Made by a program: the position numbers and the translations under genes
The notes under the pieces: model-generated
Database searches by the model: none
Told to the model about the DNA's origin: nothing
What the model saw: only the letters and a program-made list of their open reading frames with translations
Assembly: GCA_965229305.1 (NCBI GenBank)
Contig: CBDDIZ010000019.1
Location: 43,689-107,688, forward strand
DNA length: 64,000 nt
Origin: JALHNI01 sp965229305
GTDB taxonomy: Bacteria > Acidobacteriota > Terriglobia > Bryobacterales > Bryobacteraceae
Direction: 5' to 3'
Part shown: positions 8,829 to 17,036 of the stretch, piece after piece
Position numbering within the stretch: the first letter of the stretch is position 1
Layout of the letters: every line of letters begins with the position of its first letter

Positions 8829-9752
8829 TTGACCATCCCAGGACTTGTTCGGGAAAAAGCCGCCTCGAGGAGAAAACGCTGCCAGAACGCCCTCCTCATT
8901 GGAATTCCAACTCTGGGAACAGCCTACGCCCTCACTCTAGGCCGGCACCTGGGGTGTTCGGTCACCACGATCATGACGTTCCTCTTGATGTACATCTGGA
9001 CGGCACTGGGAGTCACTCTCGCGCTTCATCGCTACTTTAGCCACCAGTCCTACCAGTGCGGCAAGCTTCTCCGATATCTGCTGGCCTTCAGCGCTTGCCT
9101 GCCGCTGCAAGGCAGCATTCTTCGTTGGGCCGCCGACCACCGGCGTCATCATCGGTACCACGACCGCGTAGGGGACGTTCATTCCCCTCACACGGTGACG
9201 CCCGGTCGCCTGATCAGGATCAGGGGGCTTTTGCATTCCCATCTCGCTTGGATGTTTGACAATGCCACAACGGATCCTCGCATCCACGCTCCGGACCTCG
9301 ACCGGCAAGAACTCATTCGCCACTTTGACCGGTTCTACCTCCTCTATGCTTCCCTGTCGCTCGCCATACCTTACAGCCTCGGCTATTTGGCGGGGGGCCC
9401 CGTAGAAGCATTGCGCTGCCTGCTCTGGGGCGGGTTTGTCCGGATCTTCCTAATTCACCACGGTACGTGGGCCATCAATTCGTTTGGCCATTCCTTCGGC
9501 CGGCAGGATTTTCTTTCGGGCGATCGCTCCCGCAACCAGCCCCTCTTGGCCATCCTTCTGTTCGGCGAGGGCTGGCATAACAATCATCACGCGGCGCCTT
9601 CGAGCGCCACCCTTCACTTCCTTCCTCATCACTTCGATCTGGGCGGGACACTGCTCGTGATACTCCGCAAGTTCGGATTGATTTGGAATCTGCGAGTCGC
9701 CAATGTAGAGACTCTCCGGCGGGCGCAAGTTCTTCCGGAGCAATCTGCATGA
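8829..9752 (+). CDS. Membrane acyl(-CoA) desaturase
   Basis: A 307-residue membrane fatty acid desaturase. All three histidine boxes are present: HRYFSH (HX4H, residues 67-72), DHRRHH (HX2HH, ~107-112) and WHNNHH (HX2HH, ~252). They bind the diiron centre that inserts a double bond, usually delta-9, into a saturated acyl chain. Hydrophobic segments near residues 21-65 and 170-195 fit the four-helix topology of the family. The start TTG 8829 follows GGAG at 8818-8821. The stop overlaps the next start by 4 bp (ATGA), so desaturation is probably coupled to the acyltransferase encoded next. Electron donor is not encoded nearby. Confidence 0.92.
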   Translation: MTIPGLVREKAASRRKRCQNALLIGIPTLGTAYALTLGRHLGCSVTTIMTFLLMYIWTALGVTLALHRYFSHQSYQCGKLLRYLLAFSACLPLQGSILRWAADHRRHHRYHDRVGDVHSPHTVTPGRLIRIRGLLHSHLAWMFDNATTDPRIHAPDLDRQELIRHFDRFYLLYASLSLAIPYSLGYLAGGPVEALRCLLWGGFVRIFLIHHGTWAINSFGHSFGRQDFLSGDRSRNQPLLAILLFGEGWHNNHHAAPSSATLHFLPHHFDLGGTLLVILRKFGLIWNLRVANVETLRRAQVLPEQSA

Positions 9753-10462
9753 ATCCAGCGCTTTCTACCAGACCGAGCGATGTTTTGCCCTGGCACTTAG
9801 ACTCTCTTGCCCTCACCGGCCAAGTGCAAATTGCCTCCACGGGGCAGGAACTGGAGGCGCTCGAACGTTTCCGCTATCAGATCTATGTCGCGGAACAAGG
9901 AAAACGTGTGGCGGGGGCGGATTCCTGCCGGCGTCGGCTTCAATTGGAATCGGATCGCGACGCTGTCCATTACTTCCTGCGCAGTCCCGATCAGGAACAC
10001 ATCCTGGGGTACGTCCGAGGACACTTCGGCATCTTCCCCTCTCACCTTCACGAACCCTTTCAGCTGGGTCGTTTCGAACGTTTTTGCACCCGCGGTCAAC
10101 TCTACTTCAGCAGCCAGCTCATGGTCTCGCGTACCTCCCGAAACTTTCACGTGATGCGCGCTCTTACCGGAGCTCAGTATCGGCACGGACGTCAGAAAGG
10201 CATCAAGGCCTGGCTTTTCCACTGTCGGGCGGCACTAACCGTGTTCTACAGGCGATCGGGCATGTATCGTTATGGACCCCTCTTTGAACTGCCGGACCTG
10301 GGCTGGCAAGCGCCCTGCATCGGGATCTGTGAGGATGTCCAGCACTTCGCGCAAACGAAATCATACTTCTTCCCACTCTCCCAGGAATTTGAGAATTCCG
10401 ACGATTTTCGCGCTGCCTTCTTCCGGGAATTCGGCGCCACTCTACCCAAGGAACAGTCATGA
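9749..10462 (+). CDS. LuxI/N-acyl-amino-acid-synthase-like acyltransferase
   Basis: A 237-residue GNAT-fold protein. The segment LERFRYQIYVAEQGKRV (residues ~37-53) and the later ESDRDAVHYFL and LGYVRGHFG strands match the opening seen in autoinducer synthases, N-acyl amino acid synthases and the PEP-CTERM/exosortase-associated acyltransferases. SQLMVSRTSRNFHVMRAL would be the acyl-donor binding strand and helix. Such enzymes join a fatty acyl group from acyl-ACP or acyl-CoA to an amine. The ATG at 9749 overlaps the desaturase stop by 4 bp and has GGAG at 9737-9740. Its own stop overlaps the next start by 4 bp. A PEP-CTERM protein lies three genes downstream. The acceptor is unknown. Confidence 0.72.
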   Translation: MNPALSTRPSDVLPWHLDSLALTGQVQIASTGQELEALERFRYQIYVAEQGKRVAGADSCRRRLQLESDRDAVHYFLRSPDQEHILGYVRGHFGIFPSHLHEPFQLGRFERFCTRGQLYFSSQLMVSRTSRNFHVMRALTGAQYRHGRQKGIKAWLFHCRAALTVFYRRSGMYRYGPLFELPDLGWQAPCIGICEDVQHFAQTKSYFFPLSQEFENSDDFRAAFFREFGATLPKEQS

Positions 10463-11112
10463 ACCAAGCCGCCTTTGAGTCCGTCGTCGCCGCCCAAGTG
10501 GAAGCGTTTGCCCAAACGCCAGCCTACCGGAAGCTGCGAAACCAAACCCTCACCTTGCAGGACTACCACGACGTTCTACTCGCCATCCTTCCTCAGACGC
10601 TCGATGGCCCTGTCACCTTCGCGCTGGCCGCGGGATTCGTCCCGCCCGCGTACCCTGACGTTCGCTCCTATCTCTTGCACCATGCCGAAGAAGAAAAGTT
10701 GCACTGGCAATGGGTGATCGAGGACCTCGCCCACACCGGCTATCGTGGACCCGACCCGCTTACCTCATTTCCGACCGTCTCTGCCGCCGCCTACGTCGCC
10801 TACAACTATTCCGTCGCGATGCGGTTCCCCGTCGGCCGTCTCGCCATCGCCGCCACGCTTGAGTCCATCGGCGCTCGTTACGGAGGCGACAGCGCCCGGC
10901 GGTTGATGACCCAACTCAACCTGCAGCCCCACCAGGTTCGTTTCTTCGAGGGCCATGGCGACACGGATATCGGCCATACGCAGGACATCCTCGATGTCCT
11001 CCAAACCTGCTCGCTGAGCCCGGACGACTGGCACCGGATGTGCCATATCGCGGAGGTCGCCGGTCATCTCTATCGCCAGATGTACACCGAAAAATTCGTA
11101 TGCACGGCTTGA
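10459..11112 (+). CDS. Haem-oxygenase-like diiron/TenA-type redox protein
   Basis: A 217-residue all-helical protein. HHAEEEKLHW (residues ~74-83) and FFEGHGDTDIGH (~161-172) give the E/H and HxxxDxxH metal-ligand pattern of the iron-containing redox enzyme family (haem-oxygenase-like diiron oxidases, TENA/THI-4-like fold). Family members include enzymes that act on fatty acids or amino acids, such as UndA and BesC. Its place directly after a desaturase and an acyltransferase, with 4-bp overlap at the front and 13-bp overlap at the back, suggests oxidation of the acyl conjugate made by them. Thiamin salvage (TenA proper) is less likely in this context. Confidence 0.7.
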   Translation: MNQAAFESVVAAQVEAFAQTPAYRKLRNQTLTLQDYHDVLLAILPQTLDGPVTFALAAGFVPPAYPDVRSYLLHHAEEEKLHWQWVIEDLAHTGYRGPDPLTSFPTVSAAAYVAYNYSVAMRFPVGRLAIAATLESIGARYGGDSARRLMTQLNLQPHQVRFFEGHGDTDIGHTQDILDVLQTCSLSPDDWHRMCHIAEVAGHLYRQMYTEKFVCTA

Positions 11113-11717
11113 ATCAGGTCGCCGTCGGGGCGTATGTCACGGGGATCGCTTCCTTCTCCTGGGCCATGCGTCGCTTCTTCGTGCGGCGCCACAGCGCTCT
11201 CTCGCGAGATCAACTTCTTGTCGTGTGGCTGGGCTTTGTCTTCGCTCTCTGGCAGGTCATCGCCGTGGCCCGCGCTCCTCTGTCGCTCGGCCCAGCCCTC
11301 GGGTGCGCCTTCGCCTTATGGGTCATCTCTCTAATAACCTTCTGGTCGGCCGTTCGGATTAACTGGAGGCAGCCGCTGACTTGGGCCTTCGAGACTGACC
11401 GCCCCCATCACTTGGTCCTGCAAGGACCCTATCATTGGGTTCGGCATCCCTTCTATCTCAGCTACATCCTGTTTTGGCTGGCTGCTCCGGTCGCCACGGG
11501 AGACCGGCTCTTGCTGGTCCCCGCGGTGACGATGGGCTTCCTCTACTGGCGGTCTGCCGTTCAGGAAGAAATGAAGTTTCTCAACTCATCGCTGGCGGAC
11601 TCCTACCGACGCTATCAGACCCACGCCGGCATGTTCTGGCCAATCGCCCGGCGCCTCCCCCCCGCGCTGGCCGACGAAGCTCATCCCACGTCTGGCCAAT
11701 CCGTATCCGCTAAGTAA
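11100..11717 (+). CDS. Membrane methyltransferase, isoprenylcysteine-methyltransferase-like
   Basis: A 205-residue membrane protein with about four or five hydrophobic segments. The C-terminal part holds the ICMT/PEMT signature GPYHWVRHPFYLSYILFW (residues ~110-127), where the RHP and Y residues form the SAM site, followed by EEMKFLNSSLADSYRRYQ (~160-177), the conserved EE and Y. The family methylates carboxylates or phospholipid amines at the membrane. In this gene set a fatty-acyl amino acid carboxylate would be a fitting substrate, but this is inference. The ATG at 11100 lies inside the previous gene (13-bp overlap). A PEP-CTERM gene follows after 18 bp. Confidence 0.8.
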   Translation: MHGLNQVAVGAYVTGIASFSWAMRRFFVRRHSALSRDQLLVVWLGFVFALWQVIAVARAPLSLGPALGCAFALWVISLITFWSAVRINWRQPLTWAFETDRPHHLVLQGPYHWVRHPFYLSYILFWLAAPVATGDRLLLVPAVTMGFLYWRSAVQEEMKFLNSSLADSYRRYQTHAGMFWPIARRLPPALADEAHPTSGQSVSAK

Positions 11718-11735
11718 AGGTAAGGTATTCCATCA

Positions 11736-12560
11736 ATGTTCAGATCCCTGCTGATCACCATCAATCTGTCGACGACAATGGCCTGCGCCGCTGCGCTCTC
11801 CACCGACAACTACGTTCGCTACTACGCTTCGAACGACCCTCAAGGCTCCTATGCTTGCCGAATCATCAACGGCGGACCGTGCACCGGCAGCACGGTCATT
11901 CCCGGCACTCAATGGACCCTCGACTACTTTTCGCAAAGTTCCGCCAGCTACGGGATCTTGCGCGCTGCCGCCACCGCTGTCCTGCATGGGACTAACAATG
12001 GCGCCCCCAATCCCACCTTCACCACCGTGGGCGGTCGCGCCAACTATTTCGACACCTACACCATTCTCGGCGCCACGGGACCCGGCACTCAGACGCTCCA
12101 CTTTCAAGTGACCGGCAGCGGATCTCAAACCGCGGGCAACTCCGGCCGCGCGCAAATGCAATACATTCGCGACGGCGTGGAGTACAACTTCCTCCCCAAC
12201 AGCCAGGGACAGATTACGATCACCGTCCCCTTCACTTTCGGTTCCCCCTTCAGCTACACCATCAGCTTCTACGCCCTCGCGCAGTTGTATCAGTATCGCG
12301 ATGGCTCCGCTGCCACTGCCGACTTCTTCAGCACCGTAGTCCTGAATGGCATCGACGTTCAGGACCAGGCCGGCCTCACGGTCAATGACTTTGCGATCGC
12401 CTCCCAATCCGGCACCAGCTACACCAGCCTCGGCGTTGTTCCCGAACCGGCGACCATCGCTCTCGTGGCGCTGGCGTTGGTCGGCATGGTGGCGAGCAGG
12501 CGACCCGCGTCGAATCATCCCCTCGCCGAATCCCGATCACGGCGTCTGAAAAATCTGTAA
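11736..12560 (+). CDS. PEP-CTERM sorted exported protein
   Basis: A 274-residue secreted protein. It has an N-terminal signal peptide (FRSLLITINLSTTMACAAAL) and a C-terminal PEP-CTERM sorting signal: VVPEPATIALVALALVG, then a basic tail with SRRP. Exosortase recognises such tails and anchors or processes the protein at the surface. An exosortase is not in this window. The mature part is Thr/Ser/Gly-rich and beta-rich, with a cysteine pair in ACRIINGGPC. AAGG at 11722-11725 serves as ribosome binding site. It is the last gene of the methyltransferase-desaturase-acyltransferase run and may be co-transcribed. Its function is unknown. Confidence 0.85.
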   Translation: MFRSLLITINLSTTMACAAALSTDNYVRYYASNDPQGSYACRIINGGPCTGSTVIPGTQWTLDYFSQSSASYGILRAAATAVLHGTNNGAPNPTFTTVGGRANYFDTYTILGATGPGTQTLHFQVTGSGSQTAGNSGRAQMQYIRDGVEYNFLPNSQGQITITVPFTFGSPFSYTISFYALAQLYQYRDGSAATADFFSTVVLNGIDVQDQAGLTVNDFAIASQSGTSYTSLGVVPEPATIALVALALVGMVASRRPASNHPLAESRSRRLKNL

Positions 12561-12643
12561 ACTCCTCCCAATCAATCGCTTAATCCAAGCTCGGCCCCCG
12601 GAAGTTTGGAGCCGCCCGCTACCCTGGAATTAGGACCTCCACC

Positions 12644-13186
12644 ATGTCCCCAACCAGCGATTCGACACTTTTCGACACCCTCACGCCCGTGCAGGCCAAC
12701 GTCATCCAAGCTCTCGCTGCCGGAGCCACCGTCACTGCCGCCGCCCGCGAAGCGGGCCTCCACCGCAGCACCGTCCACCTCTGGACCCGCCAGCACCCCA
12801 TCTTCGCGCGCGCCCTGCTCATCGCTCGCCAGGAACGCGCCTCCATCCTGCTCGACGAACTCGCCTCGCTCAGCGAACTCGCCCTCGACACTTTTCGACA
12901 GGTTCTCTCCGATCCCCAAGCCCCCGCCTCCACCCGTCTTAAAGCCGCTCTCGAAATCGTCAAACTCGTGCAGAACCAACAGCCCACGGACCTCGCTCAG
13001 CTCAAATCGGACTTGGCCCTCGACGCCCACCTCAAGGACCTCCACCTCGCCGACACCGCCGCCCAGCCGTACCCGCCCCCGCCCCTTCCCGTCAAAGCGC
13101 CCGTGCGCAATGCCCCTTGCCCCTGCGGCAGCCGTCTGAAGTACAAACGCTGCTGCGGTGCGCTGCCAGCCTCCCAGGCCGCGTGA
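12644..13186 (+). CDS. HTH protein with C-terminal SEC-C zinc motif
   Basis: A 180-residue protein with two recognisable ends. Residues ~14-50 form a homeodomain-like helix-turn-helix (LAAGATVTAAAREAGLHRST), the type found in small phage-related or Tn-associated DNA binders. Residues ~153-170 form a SEC-C motif (CPCGSRLKYKRCCG), a short zinc-binding tail. The middle is helical and charged. Similar HTH/SEC-C proteins recur in Acidobacteria and are uncharacterised. It lies 83 bp after the PEP-CTERM gene and has no close partner downstream. DNA binding is likely; the target is unknown. Confidence 0.65.
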   Translation: MSPTSDSTLFDTLTPVQANVIQALAAGATVTAAAREAGLHRSTVHLWTRQHPIFARALLIARQERASILLDELASLSELALDTFRQVLSDPQAPASTRLKAALEIVKLVQNQQPTDLAQLKSDLALDAHLKDLHLADTAAQPYPPPPLPVKAPVRNAPCPCGSRLKYKRCCGALPASQAA

Positions 13187-13328
13187 CCGGGTTGGTCCCC
13201 CCCGAGGCTTTCGAGGCTTTCGTGAAACGATTTCGTCCCGTGCGCGCTCTCCCCATCAAGCGGGCTGGCCCTAATCCTGACACCTGCTGGAGTCCTTGCA
13301 TAAACGCGTCACCAGCCCGCGCCCTACC

Positions 13329-14219
13329 ATGGTTCAGAGCCCATCGCCGATGTCGCCACCGACTCCCACCGCCTACCGCGGCGTCACCATCACCCATCCG
13401 GACCGCGTCATCTCCGAGATCGGACACATCACCAAAGGCGAACTCGCTGCGTATTACGACGCCGTCGCCGAGTTCATGCTCCCCCGCCTCGCGCGCCATC
13501 CGCTCTCCCTGCTTCGCTGCCCCTCGGGCATCGACCGGCCCTGCTTCTACCAACGCAATCCCGGCCAGGGACTAGGCCCTCACGTCCACCCCTTCGCATT
13601 CGTCCACCAGGGCCAAACGCACGAGTATCTCTTCATCGAAGATGCCCCAGGTTTGCTCGAACTCATCCAGATGGGCGCCATCGAACTCCATCCCTGGGGC
13701 GCCCCCGTCGACTCGCTCGACCTCCCTGACCGCCTCATCTTCGATCTGGATCCCGCTCCCAACCTGCCCTTCGCCGCCGTCAAACTCGCCGCCCAGGACC
13801 TGCGCCAGCGCCTGCGCCGTCGCGGTCTCGCCGCCGCCCTCAAGTGCACCGGCGGCAAAGGCCTCCACGTCACCGTGCCCCTTGCGCAGCAGGACGCCTG
13901 GCCCGCCGTCAAAGCCTTCGCCGCGGATGTTGCTCAAGAGATGGTGGCCGCCGCGCCCGCCGCCTACGTCGCCACCATGTCGAAGGCCAAGCGCTCCGGC
14001 AAAATCTTTCTCGACTACTTCCGCAACGACTACACGTCCACCGCCATTGCCGATTTCAGCGTTCGCGCCCGCCCCGGCGCCCCGGTCGCTTTACCGCTGG
14101 AATGGCAGGACCTCGCCCAGCTCGAGTCCCCCGCCCAGTTCACTCTGCGCGACGTCCTCGCCCGCTTCCGCCGCCGTCGGCCGCCCGCTTGGCCCGCGCC
14201 GCAGCGCCTCCCGCGCTAG
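13329..14219 (+). CDS. Stand-alone LigD-type polymerase domain
   Basis: A 296-residue protein of the LigD primase-polymerase family. Residues ~135-150 contain the metal-binding DLDP motif (LIFDLDPAP); CTGGKGLHVTVPL (~178-190) is the conserved SGxKGxHV-like motif; FLDYFRNDYTSTAIADFSVR (~228-247) is the third family block. In bacterial NHEJ this domain fills and extends ends at Ku-bound breaks. No ligase or phosphoesterase domain is fused, and no Ku or ligase gene is in the window. The start is uncertain: ATG 13329 is used, with TTG 13296 and ATG 13350 as alternatives; none has a clear Shine-Dalgarno. Its stop shares bases with the stop of the convergent metallophosphoesterase. Confidence 0.85.
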   Translation: MVQSPSPMSPPTPTAYRGVTITHPDRVISEIGHITKGELAAYYDAVAEFMLPRLARHPLSLLRCPSGIDRPCFYQRNPGQGLGPHVHPFAFVHQGQTHEYLFIEDAPGLLELIQMGAIELHPWGAPVDSLDLPDRLIFDLDPAPNLPFAAVKLAAQDLRQRLRRRGLAAALKCTGGKGLHVTVPLAQQDAWPAVKAFAADVAQEMVAAAPAAYVATMSKAKRSGKIFLDYFRNDYTSTAIADFSVRARPGAPVALPLEWQDLAQLESPAQFTLRDVLARFRRRRPPAWPAPQRLPR

Positions 14220-15337
14220 CTGCTCACCGGCCCGGGCACCAGCTTCAACAGCACCACCTCCGGCGGCGCCCCGATGCGCGCCGGAATGCCTACCGTTCCC
14301 AAGCCCCGCGTCACCCACAATCGCGACTTGCCCCGCTCGAACGCTCCGTAGGTATACGGCGTAAAGAAGCGCACCAGGTTGAACTGTTCGCCGAACAGCT
14401 CTACGTTCAGTTGCCCGCCGTGCGTATGCCCGCTCACCGTCAGGTTCCACCCCTGCTTCGCCGCCAGATGGAACACCTCCGGTGTGTGCGACATCAGCAG
14501 GTTGAACTCGCCGGGCACCACCAGCCGGCCCATCCCCACCAGGTGCGGTTTGTCCCGCGCCTGAAAGTCCACGCCGCCCAGATGCAGGTTCGCCTGGCCG
14601 AATCGGAGCGTCGTCCGTTCGCTGCGCAAAAAGCGAATCCCCACCCGCGCCGCCAAGTCACTCGCGTAGCCTTCAGCCTGGATGTAGTTTTCGTGATTGC
14701 CGTGGCAGCCGTAGACGCCGCTGTCGGCTTTCAGCCGCGCGATCTCGGCGATGCAATCGTCGAGCGGATCGCGTGAGCCGGTGATCAGGTCGCCGGTCAC
14801 CATCGTCAGTTGCGGCTTGGTCTCGTTGAGCGCCTCGACGGCGCGCGCCAGTTCGCGGCGCGAGAGAAACGGGCTCAGGTGAATGTCGGAAATCTGCCCG
14901 ATGCGCAGGCCATGCAAGTCCGCGGGCAGGTCCGGCACCACGAGTTCGCGTTCGATCACCCGCGGGTCGAAGCGCGCGGCGATCAGGCCAAAGCCCATGG
15001 TCGCGACCGGCGCGGCCACCGCCGCCTGCAACAGTTTGCGCCTCCCCGGGTCGGTCTCCTGCGGCAAACGCCGCCGCACCAGCCAGCCGATCGGGAACGC
15101 CGCCACCAGGGCCGCCGACAACGCAAAGGCGGCACCCCGCACGCCGATCTCCCATTGCGCGGGCACCGCCCCGAACAGCAGCCGGCAGTTCAACGCCGCT
15201 CCGGCCCCGATCAGGGCGAGCCCCCCCCACAGCACAGGCCGCCAGCGCGGGAGAAACCATCGTTGCAGATAGACCCCCGCCGCCCCACCGGCCACGATCG
15301 CCACCAGGTCGGGCACGAAACGTGAGACAAATCTCAT
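14216..15337 (-). CDS. Membrane metallophosphoesterase
   Basis: A 373-residue protein starting at ATG 15337, with GGAG 5 nt upstream; a longer in-frame start would invade the divergent ABC transporter gene. Three or four hydrophobic segments fill residues ~8-100, then a basic LPQETDPGRRKLL stretch resembling the region before a TAT-like segment. The catalytic calcineurin-like domain follows: DIHLS (residues ~158-162), TGDL (~188), GNHE (~222), and SGHTHGGQ (~310-317), all metal ligands of the YkuE-like phosphodiesterases. Family members hydrolyse phospholipid-type or nucleotide phosphodiesters at the membrane. Convergent with the LigD-pol gene, 4-bp overlap. Confidence 0.9.
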   Translation of the reverse strand: MRFVSRFVPDLVAIVAGGAAGVYLQRWFLPRWRPVLWGGLALIGAGAALNCRLLFGAVPAQWEIGVRGAAFALSAALVAAFPIGWLVRRRLPQETDPGRRKLLQAAVAAPVATMGFGLIAARFDPRVIERELVVPDLPADLHGLRIGQISDIHLSPFLSRRELARAVEALNETKPQLTMVTGDLITGSRDPLDDCIAEIARLKADSGVYGCHGNHENYIQAEGYASDLAARVGIRFLRSERTTLRFGQANLHLGGVDFQARDKPHLVGMGRLVVPGEFNLLMSHTPEVFHLAAKQGWNLTVSGHTHGGQLNVELFGEQFNLVRFFTPYTYGAFERGKSRLWVTRGLGTVGIPARIGAPPEVVLLKLVPGPVSS

Positions 15338-15418
15338 CCAACTCCAGTGTAAACGGCCCCTCGAACAGCGCCCTGAAGTTGCCACTATCCTATCTAGGAA
15401 GGAGGAGTTCGGAGCATC

Positions 15419-16255
15419 ATGTTCACCAGCGCGGCGGTCCCCATCCGGATTCAAGCCGCCCGTCGCTTGCCCGATCGCCCCTTTCGTTCCGTCTGGGAAG
15501 CGCGGGAACTCCTGCTGGTCCTCGCCCGCCGCGACGTCCATCTGCGTTACCAGCACTCGGTGGCCGGCATCGGTTGGGCTCTGCTGCAGCCCTTACTCAC
15601 CGTCCTGGTCCTCAGCGCGTTTCAAGCTCTGATGGGCCGCGGCGCCACGCCCGGCGTTCCGTATCCGCTCTATGCCGCCACGGCCCTGGTCCCCTGGACC
15701 TTCGTCGTCCACGCCCTCACCCAATCCAGCCACTGCCTGCCCAAGCATGCCGGCATCATCTTCAAGGTTCACTTTCCCCGCCTCATCCTGCCGCTCTCGT
15801 CAGTCCTCGGCGCCGCGGCCGATTTCGCCGTCGGCATGGCCCTTCCCCCGCTGATGATGCTCTACTACGGCATCGCCCCCGGCTGGAGCCTGCTCGCGCT
15901 GCCCGTCTTCCTCCTCCAGGTCTTCGTCCTCGCCGCCGCCGCCGGCATCTGGCTCGCCTGGCTCAACGCCCGTTACCGCGATACGGCCAATTCCTTGCCC
16001 TTCGTCACCCAACTCTGGTTCTTCCTCACCCCCATCGCCTACACCGCGGACCTCATCCCGCCGGGGTGGCGCTGGGCTGCCGGCCTGAACCCGATGCTCG
16101 GCATCCTCGAAGGCTTCCGCTGGTCACTGTTCGGCTCGGCCCATCCCTGGCTGGGCGCGTGGGTGCTCATGTCCTGGGCCACGATCCTGCTCCTGCTCCT
16201 CAGCGGCACGTTCATCTTCCTGCACTCCGAAGACGCTCTGGCCGATATCCTCTAG
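15419..16255 (+). CDS. Polysaccharide ABC exporter permease (Wzm/TagG-like)
   Basis: A 278-residue ABC-2 type permease with six hydrophobic segments. The N-terminal ARRDVHLRYQHSVAGIGW block (residues ~37-54) and PLLTVLVLSAFQALMG are typical of O-antigen and teichoic acid exporters. Together with the ATPase encoded 10 bp downstream it would move an undecaprenyl-linked glycan or glycolipid across the inner membrane. The ATG has a strong AAGGAGGAG site at 15399-15407. It opens the glycosyltransferase-rich region that runs to 36850. Confidence 0.92.
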   Translation: MFTSAAVPIRIQAARRLPDRPFRSVWEARELLLVLARRDVHLRYQHSVAGIGWALLQPLLTVLVLSAFQALMGRGATPGVPYPLYAATALVPWTFVVHALTQSSHCLPKHAGIIFKVHFPRLILPLSSVLGAAADFAVGMALPPLMMLYYGIAPGWSLLALPVFLLQVFVLAAAAGIWLAWLNARYRDTANSLPFVTQLWFFLTPIAYTADLIPPGWRWAAGLNPMLGILEGFRWSLFGSAHPWLGAWVLMSWATILLLLLSGTFIFLHSEDALADIL

Positions 16256-16265
16256 AGAACGCACC

Positions 16266-17036
16266 TTGCCTCCGCACGCCCTCGAAGTCTCGCATCTCGG
16301 CAAGCAGTACCAGCGCGGCACGCCCGGTCCGAAGCGGGCGCACGAAGCCATCGAGCAGACCATCCGCCGTCTGTTGGGCCGCGCGGCGCCGCCCGCGGAG
16401 GACGCCCATTTCTGGGCCGTGCAGGATTGCTCCTTCACCGTTCAGCCCGGTGATACGGTGGCGCTGCTGGGCCGCAACGGCGCCGGCAAATCGGTTCTTC
16501 TCAAGATGCTCTCGCGCATCATCCAGCCCACCTGCGGCGAAGCGGTCATCCGCGGCCGCCTTACCGGCCTGCTCGAACTCGGCTCCGGCTTTCACCCGGA
16601 AATGACCGGCCGCGAGAACGTCTTCTTCAACGGCGCCGTGCTCGGGGTCCGCCGCGCCGCCATGGAGAAGAAGTTCGACGAGATCGTCGCCTTCTCCGAA
16701 ATCGGGAATTTCCTCGACATGCCCGTCAAGCACTACTCGAGCGGCATGTACATGCGGCTGGCCTTCGCCATCGCCGCTCACATCGAAACCGACATCCTGC
16801 TACTCGACGAAGTGCTCGCCGTGGGCGACTCGGCCTTCCAGGAGAAATGCCTGGAGCGCATGCGCCACGCCGCCCGCCAGGGCACCACGATCCTGGTGGT
16901 GAGCCATGAGATGAGCGTCCTCTCCCAGCTTTGCAGCCGGGGCCTTTACCTCCACCAGGGCCGACTCCTGCTCGATGGCACCGTCGAGGAAGCGACCGAG
17001 CACTACCGCCGCGAAACGGCTCAGCTCACCTACTGA
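16266..17036 (+). CDS. Polysaccharide ABC exporter ATPase (Wzt/TagH-like)
   Basis: A 256-residue ATP-binding subunit. Walker A is GRNGAGKS (residues ~74-81), the signature is YSSGMYMRL (~158-166) and Walker B is ILLLDEVLAVGD (~178-189), with the H-loop in VVSHEMS. The pattern YSSGM is characteristic of polysaccharide exporters. It lacks the C-terminal carbohydrate-binding domain of long Wzt proteins, so export would not depend on recognising a modified chain end. TTG 16266 is the start, 10 bp after the permease stop. The last 7 bp overlap the convergent glycosyltransferase gene. Confidence 0.92.
   Translation: MPPHALEVSHLGKQYQRGTPGPKRAHEAIEQTIRRLLGRAAPPAEDAHFWAVQDCSFTVQPGDTVALLGRNGAGKSVLLKMLSRIIQPTCGEAVIRGRLTGLLELGSGFHPEMTGRENVFFNGAVLGVRRAAMEKKFDEIVAFSEIGNFLDMPVKHYSSGMYMRLAFAIAAHIETDILLLDEVLAVGDSAFQEKCLERMRHAARQGTTILVVSHEMSVLSQLCSRGLYLHQGRLLLDGTVEEATEHYRRETAQLTY

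Noticed and set aside
15338..15556. Longer N-terminus for the metallophosphoesterase
   Set aside because: It would overlap 138 bp of the divergent exporter permease gene and lacks a Shine-Dalgarno, while ATG 15337 has GGAG at good distance.
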